The notes below the pieces were generated by a model. That model searched no databases. It saw nothing but the letters and a program-made list of their open reading frames with translations, and had not been told where the DNA came from. The position numbers were made by a program, and so were the translations under genes. DNA of 23,379 nt, from positions 1 through 23,379 of IMG/VR virus record IMGVR_UViG_3300030677_000022; one strand, written 5' to 3'. This document shows, piece by piece, positions 4,842-12,211 of this stretch (positions are counted from its first letter, which is position 1; every line of letters starts with the position of its first letter). Source of the stretch: a virus.

Positions 4842-5946
4842 CGCCGAGAAGATCATCCGCATCCGTCAGCAGGAACTTGCCGATGCCCGCGCCACCATCA
4901 AGCGCCTCACCACCAACGAGGACGATGCGCGCACGATCCGGGAGAACATCTACAAGATTGCCGGCTATGACCCGTCGCCTCCCGAGTGGACTTTACGTGA
5001 GGGTCGAGCAGGTGCGCGGGGTGTACCAGCTACCATCTGGTCCGATTGGCACTACGGCGAAGTCGTCCGGATGCCGGCCATCAACATCTACGACAAGCGG
5101 GTCGCCAAGCGGCGCATTGAACGACTGGTCCAGACCACCGCTGATCTTGCTCTCAACCATATGGGTCGCGCAAAGATCACTTACCCGGGCTGCATCGTCG
5201 CTCTGGGCGGCGATATGCTCGGTGGCGACATTCATGAGGAGCTGATGAAGACCAACGACCGCACCACGCAGCAGGCGATCGAGGACTTGATCGACCTGAT
5301 CAGCGGCGGGCTCGAGACGATGGCTTCAGCTTTCGGTAAGTTGTTCGTGCCATGTGTAGTCGGCAATCACGGCCGCTCCACCAAGAAGATGCAGATGAAG
5401 GAGCGCGTGTTCACTTCCCACGAGTGGAACGTCTATTGCGGCGTCGCTCGGCACTTCCGGAGGAGCAAACATGTCCAATTCTGCATTCCGGAAACGGCCG
5501 ATTGCGCCTTCAATATCTTTGATCATCGATACCTGCTTACTCACGGCGACAGCCTGGGTACGAAGGGTGGCGACGGCATCATTGGCGCGCTCGGACCAAT
5601 CCTGCGTGGAACACTTAAAACGCATCGAAGCGAAGCGCAAATTGGTCGCGACTTCGATACTCTGCTCATTGGCCATTGGCACCAATACATCACGCTGCCG
5701 GGCCTCATTTGCAACAACAGCCTTAAAGGCTACGACGAGTATGCTCACCTCACACTACGCGCGCCTTATTCAAGACCTAGTCAAGCGCTCTGGTTCACCC
5801 ATCCGGAACACGGAATTACTGCGCATTGGCAAGTCTATCTCGAGGGAAAACTCCAGCCAATGACGACCGCCAAACCATGGTGCTCGTGGCAAGAGTTTAC
5901 GGATACGCGGAGGGCCGATGCCGACGCATACCTAGGGCGGATGTAA
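4798..5946 (+). CDS. Calcineurin-like metallophosphoesterase
   Basis: The 382-aa product carries the full metallophosphoesterase signature in order: D83-x-H85 (SDWHYGE), GGD at D139 with a second D144, GNH at 189-191, HGD at 249-251, and GHWH at 292-295. These residues bind two metal ions that hydrolyse phosphoester bonds, often in nucleotides or DNA. The N-terminal 60 residues form a coiled-coil-like helix (KIIRIRQQELADARATIKRL). ATG 4798 follows AGAGGA (4783-4788) at about 9 nt; an upstream ATG at 4714 would overlap the basic repeat gene. The stop overlaps the start of the large terminase (TAATG). Placement between the two terminase genes suggests a role in DNA processing around packaging, but the substrate is unknown. 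Confidence 0.85.
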   Translation: MPSAPTKTDLDKLHDAEKIIRIRQQELADARATIKRLTTNEDDARTIRENIYKIAGYDPSPPEWTLREGRAGARGVPATIWSDWHYGEVVRMPAINIYDKRVAKRRIERLVQTTADLALNHMGRAKITYPGCIVALGGDMLGGDIHEELMKTNDRTTQQAIEDLIDLISGGLETMASAFGKLFVPCVVGNHGRSTKKMQMKERVFTSHEWNVYCGVARHFRRSKHVQFCIPETADCAFNIFDHRYLLTHGDSLGTKGGDGIIGALGPILRGTLKTHRSEAQIGRDFDTLLIGHWHQYITLPGLICNNSLKGYDEYAHLTLRAPYSRPSQALWFTHPEHGITAHWQVYLEGKLQPMTTAKPWCSWQEFTDTRRADADAYLGRM

Positions 5947-7397
5947 TGGGGATCAACTACAAAGCCCCGCACACCTGCGCGCAGTTCATGGCGAGCCAAG
6001 CGTTCGGCCGCGTGATCGCTGGGCCCGTTGGGTCCGGCAAGACCACGTCTGCCGTGATCGAAATGCTGCGCCGCTCGATGGAGCAGAAGCCGGGCGCCGA
6101 TGGGTATAGATACACACGCCACGCTATCGTCCGGCAAACCCTGAAGCAGCTGAAGGACACCGTGCTCAAGGACTGTCAAGCATGGCTTGGCGGCCTCGGG
6201 CTGTGGAAGGTGTCGGAGGGAGTGTTCCATGTTCAATTCGGTGACGTTCGCTCTGAGTGGGTCTTTATTCCCCTCGAGAATGCAGAGGATCAGGCTCGCT
6301 TACTTTCTATGCAGCTCACAGGCGCGTGGCTCTCGGAGGCAATCGAAATGGACCTTGATGTGCTTGGTCCTTTGTCCGGCCGTCTGGGCCGCTATCCCTC
6401 GGGTGCGCAGGGCACTCCGACATGGCACGGCTGGATTGCGGATACTAACTTCCCGACGGAAATGACGCCGTGGCACCAGTATATGGAGAACCCGCCGCCG
6501 GACATTCAGATTTTCAAGCAGCCGTCTGGCCTGTCGCCCGATGCCGAGAATTTGAATTGGCTGGTGCAAAACGAAGAGAGTATAAAATTGCCGATCGACC
6601 ATCCGGTAAGGGTCGCGCAGGGGAGGAAGTACTATGAGCGCTTTGTCGAGCAGTTCGGCGACAACAGCGACTGGGTGCGCCGCTACGTCAAGGCCGAGTA
6701 CGGAGACGATCCTTCAGGAGCCGCGGTCTTCAAAAACACTTTTCGATCCGACTTTCACATCGTCGATGACACGCTCATCATCCCAAGCTATCCTCTCCTC
6801 ATTGGCCAAGATTTTGGCCGAAACCCTTGGTCGCTGATATGTCAGATGGATCATTTAGGACGCCTTCTAGTGCACGAAGAGGTGCCCGGGACCAACGTCG
6901 GGCTCGAGAAGCACGTCAATCAAAATCTGCGTCCGCGCCTCTACGGAGCAAAATATCTTGGAATGAAGGTAGCGGTCGTTGGCGATCCGAGCGGGATTGC
7001 CAAAGGGAGTATTGGGGAGGAGAGCTGTTTCGATGCCCTACTTCGTTTGGGGTTCCCCTGTTTCCCGGCGCCGACGAATGATATCGAGCCGCGGCTGCGC
7101 GCGGTGGAAGCGCTCCTGTCCCGCCAGACCAACGGCGGCCCCACTCTCTTGATCTCGCGGGCCGGGTGCCCGTTCCTGTGCCGCGCCATGAGCGGCGGCT
7201 ATCGCTTCACCAAAATGAAAACCGGCGCGCTCCGGACGGTTCCGGACAAGACCGACAAGGAAGGGTTCTCGCATGTGGCTGATGATCTGCAGTACGTTGC
7301 TTCTGTTGTTCACGGTGGCGTCGTCCCAGAGATCACCCGACGACTTCGACCGCGAACCAAGAAAAGACAAGCCATCAGCTCTGCCGGATGGACCTAG
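5946..7397 (+). CDS. terL: Terminase large subunit
   Basis: This 483-aa protein is the packaging motor: an ATPase that translocates DNA into the procapsid and a nuclease that cuts it. The Walker A motif is GPVGSGKT (residues 26-33). GAWLSEAIEMD is the likely Walker B and catalytic-glutamate region. The nuclease domain shows the expected acidic residues in GQDFGRN (D289), VVGDPSG (D347) and HVADDLQY (D446/D447). I start at ATG 5946, which overlaps the previous stop and has AGGGCGGA upstream, rather than at 5826 within the phosphoesterase gene. Length is typical for podovirus large terminases. Its stop codon shares a CTAG with the stop of the minus-strand holin. Confidence 0.92.
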   Translation: MGINYKAPHTCAQFMASQAFGRVIAGPVGSGKTTSAVIEMLRRSMEQKPGADGYRYTRHAIVRQTLKQLKDTVLKDCQAWLGGLGLWKVSEGVFHVQFGDVRSEWVFIPLENAEDQARLLSMQLTGAWLSEAIEMDLDVLGPLSGRLGRYPSGAQGTPTWHGWIADTNFPTEMTPWHQYMENPPPDIQIFKQPSGLSPDAENLNWLVQNEESIKLPIDHPVRVAQGRKYYERFVEQFGDNSDWVRRYVKAEYGDDPSGAAVFKNTFRSDFHIVDDTLIIPSYPLLIGQDFGRNPWSLICQMDHLGRLLVHEEVPGTNVGLEKHVNQNLRPRLYGAKYLGMKVAVVGDPSGIAKGSIGEESCFDALLRLGFPCFPAPTNDIEPRLRAVEALLSRQTNGGPTLLISRAGCPFLCRAMSGGYRFTKMKTGALRTVPDKTDKEGFSHVADDLQYVASVVHGGVVPEITRRLRPRTKKRQAISSAGWT

Positions 7398-7681
7398 TGG
7401 AGCGCAGCTCCTCCAGTTTCCGGCCCGGGCAAGGGCGCGAGGCCTTTCGCTTCCAGCATTATCACTCGAGCCTTCAGCCGGGCGATCTTGCGGATACGCC
7501 GATTTTGGGCCCAACGTTGTACCGTTGCGCTCTCGGAAATCTGAATTAGGTACCAGATCAGGGCCACGACCGACGCGATCATAGTGGCGATGGTCGGCAA
7601 CCACCCTACCCAGGTCGCCACCAGTGTCCCTGCCCCGATCGTGTTGCCCAACCACTGACTGAGGCTGTGATCCGCGTTCAT
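7394..7681 (-). CDS. Holin-like membrane protein (minus strand)
   Basis: The 95-aa product has a hydrophobic region at residues about 13-48 (NTIGAGTLVATWVGWLPTIA, MIASVVALIWYLIQI). It can form two close membrane spans around a Pro turn. A basic amphipathic helix follows (RWAQNRRIRKIARLKARV), then a Gly/Pro tail. Small size, membrane spans and a basic C-terminus fit holins, which time lysis by opening the inner membrane. AAGGAG lies 7 nt before the start on the minus strand, choosing it over the longer frame from 7708. It is the only gene on this strand, convergent with the large terminase (the stops share CTAG at 7394-7397) and divergent from the portal. No endolysin was seen in the window. 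Confidence 0.7.
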   Translation of the reverse strand: MNADHSLSQWLGNTIGAGTLVATWVGWLPTIATMIASVVALIWYLIQISESATVQRWAQNRRIRKIARLKARVIMLEAKGLAPLPGPETGGAALH

Positions 7682-7734
7682 TGCGCCGCTCCTTGTTGTT
7701 GACCACAACAGGTAGACGCAAGGCCGTTAACGGG

Positions 7735-7783
7735 TTCTTAGGGGAACCGGGTCAGTTATACTCGAACCGCAGCGCGAGTATAA
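7735..7783 (+). promoter_or_regulatory. Portal upstream promoter/hairpin region
   Basis: The 104 bp between the divergent holin and portal genes contain TTCTTA (7735-7740), 16 nt, then TATACT (7757-7762), a strong -10 box. TTATACTCG (7756-7764) is the exact inverse of CGAGTATAA (7775-7783), an inverted repeat that covers the -10 box and the GCGAG before the portal start at 7786. If transcription starts at this promoter the repeat acts as an operator; if the message comes from upstream, it would form an RNA hairpin hiding the ribosome binding site. Confidence 0.45.
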
Positions 7784-7785
7784 AA

Positions 7786-10107
7786 ATGTCTGATCTCGGC
7801 CAAAATGGCGTCATCCAGTTCACGCCGCCCGCACAGTTGGAGCAGCAGCTTTCTGATCAGGCATCCGCCAAGGCAGCGGCTGCGCAGACTGCCGCGACTG
7901 CCGCTCAGCCGCAGTACCCACAGCTCGCCGGCTACGTCAAGTCGCAGTTCGAGATTTTCCGGAACCACCGCAACACCGTAGCAGGCTGGAGCAACCGCAT
8001 GCTCGCCGCGCTGCGCGCATTCAATGGTCAATACGACCCAACCAAGCTGCAGGAGATCACCAAATGGGGTGGCTCAACTGTCTACGCGCGAGTGATTGCG
8101 CAGAAGTGCCGAGCAGCTTCCTCATTGCTGCGCGACATTTACCTGGGCCAAGATATCCCGTGGTCACTGGCGCCGCCGAAGCAGCCCCAGGTGCCGCCGG
8201 GCATCGCTCAGGCGATCGACCAGCTGATCCAGCAGGAAGCGCAGCGCGTGCAGCAGACCACAGGCCAGCCGCCGCAGCAGAGCGATCTCGCGGAACGCAA
8301 GCGCAATCTGATCGAGCAGGCTGAAGACGCCGCCAAACGCAAGGCTGTCTCGCAAGCGCGCGACGCCGGCGACAAAATTCAAGACATGCTGACGGAGGGG
8401 GGCTACTACCACGCGCTCGCGGAGTTCCTTGTCGACCTGCCGATCTTCCCGTTCGCGGTGATCAAAGGCCCGGTTGTCAAGGTAATTCCGACTGTCGTGT
8501 GGCCACCGAACGGCGGGCCGCCGCAAGTCAAGCAGCAGCCCAAGCTAACTTGGAACCGCGTGTCGCCATTTGACATCTGGTTCACCCCAGGCGTCGCGGA
8601 TATCGAAAATGCGAACGTTATCGAAAAGCTGCGGGTTACGCGAAGCGAACTGAATGATCTCCTTGACCTTCCCGGTTACAATCAGAGCGAGATTTTGGCC
8701 GTGCTCGACGAGTTCGGCCGTGGGGGGCTCTACGACAACTGGGACACCACTGACGCGGAGCGCAGCGTACTGGAGAGCCGGGAAAACCCAGCTTGGAATA
8801 GGTCGGGAATGATCTCGATGATGGAGTTCAACGGCAACATCCAGGGCCGCATGCTCCAAGACTACGGCATGGTCGTACCAGATCAGCTGCGCGATTATCA
8901 CGTCCAAATCTGGATTATTGGTTCCCACGTCATCAAGTGCCATCTGAGCCCATCTCCGCGTCAGCGTCATCCGTATTTCATCACTTCGTTCGAGAAAGTT
9001 CCAGGGACGCCCGTCGGCAACGGGCTGACGGACCTTCTTGCCGACCTGCAAGAAGCTAGTAACGCTACTCTGCGATCGTTGATTAACAACATCTCGATCG
9101 CGTCGGGACCTCAAGTTGTCGTGAACGACGACATGCTCGCGCCAGAAGAGAATGGGGAGGACCTTTACCCATGGAAGCGCTGGCACGTCCGCTCGGACCC
9201 GATGACGAGCAGCTCGAAACAGCCGATCAGCTTCTTCATGCCGAGCAGCAATGCCCAGCAGCTGATGCAGGTCTACGAACAGATTGTGAGCATTGCGGAC
9301 GACGTATCGGCGATCCCGAAATATGTCGGTGGGCAGGGTGGTGGTGGTGCGGGCAGGACCGCCTCGGGCCTAGCGATGCTGATGGGCAACGCTTCGAAAA
9401 TTCTTCAAACCGTCAGTGCAAACATCGATCGCGATGTGATCGAAGGCACGATGTTGCAGCTGTTCGATTTGCTTATGCTGACCGATACGAGCGGCCTGCT
9501 GACTGGCGAAGAACGTGTAACGGTGCAGGGTGTGAACGTCGCGATCCAGCGCGAGACGCTGCGCCAGCGCCAGATCGAGTTCTTGACGGCGACGAACAAC
9601 CCGACCGACCAGAAGATCATGGGGATCAAGGGCCGTGCCGTTGTGCTCCGCTCCGTGTCCACAACGATTGGTATGCCGGGTGAAGAGATCGTCCCGTCGC
9701 AAGACGAGATCGACAAAATGGCCCAGGACGAGAAGCAGCAGGCCCAGAACGGCGGCGGCGAGATCGACGCGGCAGTTCAGAAGGCGGTTGTCAAGGGCGT
9801 CGAAGCGGGCGTCCAGCGCATCACCACCGAGCTGACCGCCGGCCGGCTGGCGATGACCGAAGGCATGAGCGAAGGACCGCCGGCGCACGTCGGCACCCCG
9901 GGCACCGGGCCGACCCAGAACGCCACGAACAACCCGGGCATGGACCTGGGCCAGCAGCCGCACCCCAACGACGGTACACAGCAGCGCGCGGCGCAGGCAC
10001 AGGGCAATCAGCCCAGCCAGCTGTCGCAATCGATGGGTCCGCAGACGCATTTGACCGGAAGTCAACCCGGTAAAGGCGCGATGCCCGTGACCGGGGGCGT
10101 AGGCTAA
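7786..10107 (+). CDS. Portal protein
   Basis: The 773-aa product matches the size and layout of podovirus portal proteins, the dodecameric ring through which DNA enters and leaves the capsid. It opens with an Ala/Gln-rich tail and has a long helical section (residues about 130-215, rich in Q, A, E). The core includes PKLTWNRVSPFDIWFTPGVA and the typical GRTASGLAMLMGNASKILQT helix. The last 130 residues are Gly/Pro/Gln-rich and likely disordered. I start at ATG 7786 (MSDLGQNGVIQF) because the upstream frame runs through the promoter and hairpin; the ribosome binding site is weak (GCGAG). Its stop overlaps the start of the next gene (TAATG). It lies after the large terminase as in most tailed phages. 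Confidence 0.85.
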   Translation: MSDLGQNGVIQFTPPAQLEQQLSDQASAKAAAAQTAATAAQPQYPQLAGYVKSQFEIFRNHRNTVAGWSNRMLAALRAFNGQYDPTKLQEITKWGGSTVYARVIAQKCRAASSLLRDIYLGQDIPWSLAPPKQPQVPPGIAQAIDQLIQQEAQRVQQTTGQPPQQSDLAERKRNLIEQAEDAAKRKAVSQARDAGDKIQDMLTEGGYYHALAEFLVDLPIFPFAVIKGPVVKVIPTVVWPPNGGPPQVKQQPKLTWNRVSPFDIWFTPGVADIENANVIEKLRVTRSELNDLLDLPGYNQSEILAVLDEFGRGGLYDNWDTTDAERSVLESRENPAWNRSGMISMMEFNGNIQGRMLQDYGMVVPDQLRDYHVQIWIIGSHVIKCHLSPSPRQRHPYFITSFEKVPGTPVGNGLTDLLADLQEASNATLRSLINNISIASGPQVVVNDDMLAPEENGEDLYPWKRWHVRSDPMTSSSKQPISFFMPSSNAQQLMQVYEQIVSIADDVSAIPKYVGGQGGGGAGRTASGLAMLMGNASKILQTVSANIDRDVIEGTMLQLFDLLMLTDTSGLLTGEERVTVQGVNVAIQRETLRQRQIEFLTATNNPTDQKIMGIKGRAVVLRSVSTTIGMPGEEIVPSQDEIDKMAQDEKQQAQNGGGEIDAAVQKAVVKGVEAGVQRITTELTAGRLAMTEGMSEGPPAHVGTPGTGPTQNATNNPGMDLGQQPHPNDGTQQRAAQAQGNQPSQLSQSMGPQTHLTGSQPGKGAMPVTGGVG

Positions 10108-10361
10108 TGGCCGGGACCCTCAAAACAGTGATCGTGCTCGCGGGTCCGACCGGACCTACAGGAACCATGAAGGGTGTTAACATCTGGACTGGCATGAGCG
10201 GACTTTCTGGCGGACATGCGACGTGGCTTCAATACACCGGAGGCAAAGGGCCGAGCGGTATACTCGAGCGCGTCTATCCGCTGGCGGCAGACGGCGCCGG
10301 TTTTACCGGCGCCCACAAGACTGTGTTCATTTCGGGCTACGTCGGCCCGACCGGCTCTTAA
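10107..10361 (+). CDS. Small collagen-motif protein, 84 aa
   Basis: ATG 10107 overlaps the portal stop. The N-terminus TLKTVIVLAGPTGPTG has the same plan as the larger collagen-like proteins in the window: a short beta strand running straight into GPTG. It lacks a long Gly-x-y tract; its middle is Gly-rich (TGMSGLSGGHATWLQYTGG, GGKGPSG) and it ends in GYVGPTGS. It may be a minimal virion protein of the same family, perhaps a partner or cap for the fibres encoded next. It is part of the portal transcription unit. The function is inferred from composition and location. Confidence 0.7.
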   Translation: MAGTLKTVIVLAGPTGPTGTMKGVNIWTGMSGLSGGHATWLQYTGGKGPSGILERVYPLAADGAGFTGAHKTVFISGYVGPTGS

Positions 10362-10433
10362 GGACATTTTAACGGACCTAAGACACTCTCATGAGCATGT
10401 TCACCGATTTTGGTGAGGCCAGTATAAAACTGA

Positions 10434-11015
<582 letters not shown>

Positions 11016-11027
11016 TAGGAGGCTGAA

Positions 11028-11837
11028 ATGGCTGTAGTTATTCCCGCATCACCGCGAACCCCGATCATTCAAAATCGGGTGTTCGGCGTCGAGATCGCAC
11101 CCGCTCCCCCGCAATTTGTGGGAACGGGCCCGACTGCCCCCATCGTGGCGGGCGACACCTACGACGACAGCACGATCCCGGCCATCCTGAAACAGGTGGT
11201 CGACCTGATCAACACCAAGAACATCCCCGGTGCTTTAGGACCGACGGGTGTGGCGGGTGCTCTTACCACCGCGACCGCAACAGGTCCGACCGGCGCGACC
11301 GGGCCCGCGGGCCCGCGACAGGCTCCGACTGGACCAACCGGCGTCACCGGCCCGGCCAACTCGAACATCTCTGGCCCCAAGTTGCCTACTGGCAACACCG
11401 GCAACACCGGCAACACCGGCAACACCGGCCCGCTGGGTGCGACGGGACCGCAGAAGGGTCCCACCGGACAAACGGGTCACGCGCAGACCACCGCGCCGAC
11501 TGGCCCGACTGGTGCCTCGACCGGCCCGACTGGACCGAACGGTGTGAACCCGACCGGCGCAACCGGACCGACTGGCCTTACCGGCGGCACCGGCAAGAAA
11601 GGCGAATGGCAGGGCCCGTTGGGTCCGGCTTCCGGCCTCTGGATACCCCCGAGCGTCGACCCCGGGATCGCTGGCGCCGTTTGGAATGCCAACAATGGCA
11701 CTGGGATCGCGAGCATGACGGGCCAAGGATATACCGGCGTGACGGGCTTGACTGGCACGAACCAAACGGGCATCTTCTACGGCATCACCGGAGCGTGGCT
11801 CAAAATCTCGTCCGGTGGACCTAGCATCAACCGTTAA
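11028..11837 (+). CDS. Collagen-like virion protein 2 (269 aa)
   Basis: AGGAGG (11017-11022) precedes ATG 11028. The N-terminal 75 residues contain a helical segment ([19 protein letters not shown]) related to that of the preceding gene. The collagen-like part (about residues 68-200) is GPT/GAT/GNT-rich, with four exact GNT triplets encoded by a 9-bp tandem repeat at 11391-11426. Breaks such as [13 protein letters not shown] and HAQTTAPTG interrupt the repeat. The C-terminus has [20 protein letters not shown] and a further short Gly/Thr section ([15 protein letters not shown]). Together with the two preceding genes it forms a cluster of virion fibre or decoration genes. A fibre role is inferred from the repeat and position; no receptor-binding domain is recognised. 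Confidence 0.8.
   Translation: MAVVIPASPRTPIIQNRVFGVEIAPAPPQFVGTGPTAPIVAGDTYDDSTIPAILKQVVDLINTKNIPGALGPTGVAGALTTATATGPTGATGPAGPRQAPTGPTGVTGPANSNISGPKLPTGNTGNTGNTGNTGPLGATGPQKGPTGQTGHAQTTAPTGPTGASTGPTGPNGVNPTGATGPTGLTGGTGKKGEWQGPLGPASGLWIPPSVDPGIAGAVWNANNGTGIASMTGQGYTGVTGLTGTNQTGIFYGITGAWLKISSGGPSINR
11391..11426 (+). repeat. Four perfect 9-bp tandem repeats (GGCAACACC)
   Basis: GGCAACACC is repeated exactly four times (11391-11399, 11400-11408, 11409-11417, 11418-11426), encoding Gly-Asn-Thr each time. Because the unit is a multiple of three, slippage would change fibre length without breaking the frame. Confidence 0.85.
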
Positions 11838-11869
11838 TCTTCCCCTGAACCCCAACTCAGGACTGCTCT

Positions 11870-12211
11870 ATGTCTTTATCCCAAGTCGAGCGAACGCAGC
11901 GCTTTCGCGTGCGTAACCCGGTATGGCATCGGGTCTATGACCGCAATTATAATCTCAAAAAGAAATACGGGATCACGACCGAAGAGTGGAACGATCTTTT
12001 CACGGCGCAGGGCCATGCCTGTGCTGTGTGTGGGTCAACGACACCGGGCGGCAGATATTGGCACACTGATCATGCTGGTCCCCTCCCGTGCAGGCGATCT
12101 GATATTCGGGGTATTCTCTGTCTTGGATGCAACCATGCGGCGGGGAAAGGCGGGATAGCGGATGTTCTTCGGCTACGCGCGCTCGTCAAATATCTGGAGG
12201 AGCACCTGTGA
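11870..12211 (+). CDS. HNH / recombination endonuclease VII-type nuclease
   Basis: The 113-aa product shows the endonuclease VII family pattern: first zinc pair CAVCG, then the catalytic His region WHTDHAG, then IRGILCLGCNHAAG with the second cysteine pair. This family (T4 gp49 type) cuts branched DNA, and free-standing relatives act as homing or packaging-associated nucleases. The N-terminus is basic (RTQRFRVRNPVWHRVYDRNY). AGGA (11859-11862) lies 7 nt before ATG 11870. Its stop overlaps the GTG start of the glycosyltransferase (GTGA). It begins a cassette with glycan genes, within an otherwise structural gene order; a homing role in mobilising that cassette is possible. Length fits the family. 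Confidence 0.8.
   Translation: MSLSQVERTQRFRVRNPVWHRVYDRNYNLKKKYGITTEEWNDLFTAQGHACAVCGSTTPGGRYWHTDHAGPLPCRRSDIRGILCLGCNHAAGKGGIADVLRLRALVKYLEEHL

Noticed and set aside
7038-7721. 227-aa minus-strand frame across the terminase end and holin region
   Set aside because: It overlaps the large terminase and the better supported holin frame, and it lacks recognisable features.
11391-11426. Short tandem repeats as a possible CRISPR array
   Set aside because: Units are 9 bp without spacers and encode Gly-Asn-Thr in frame.
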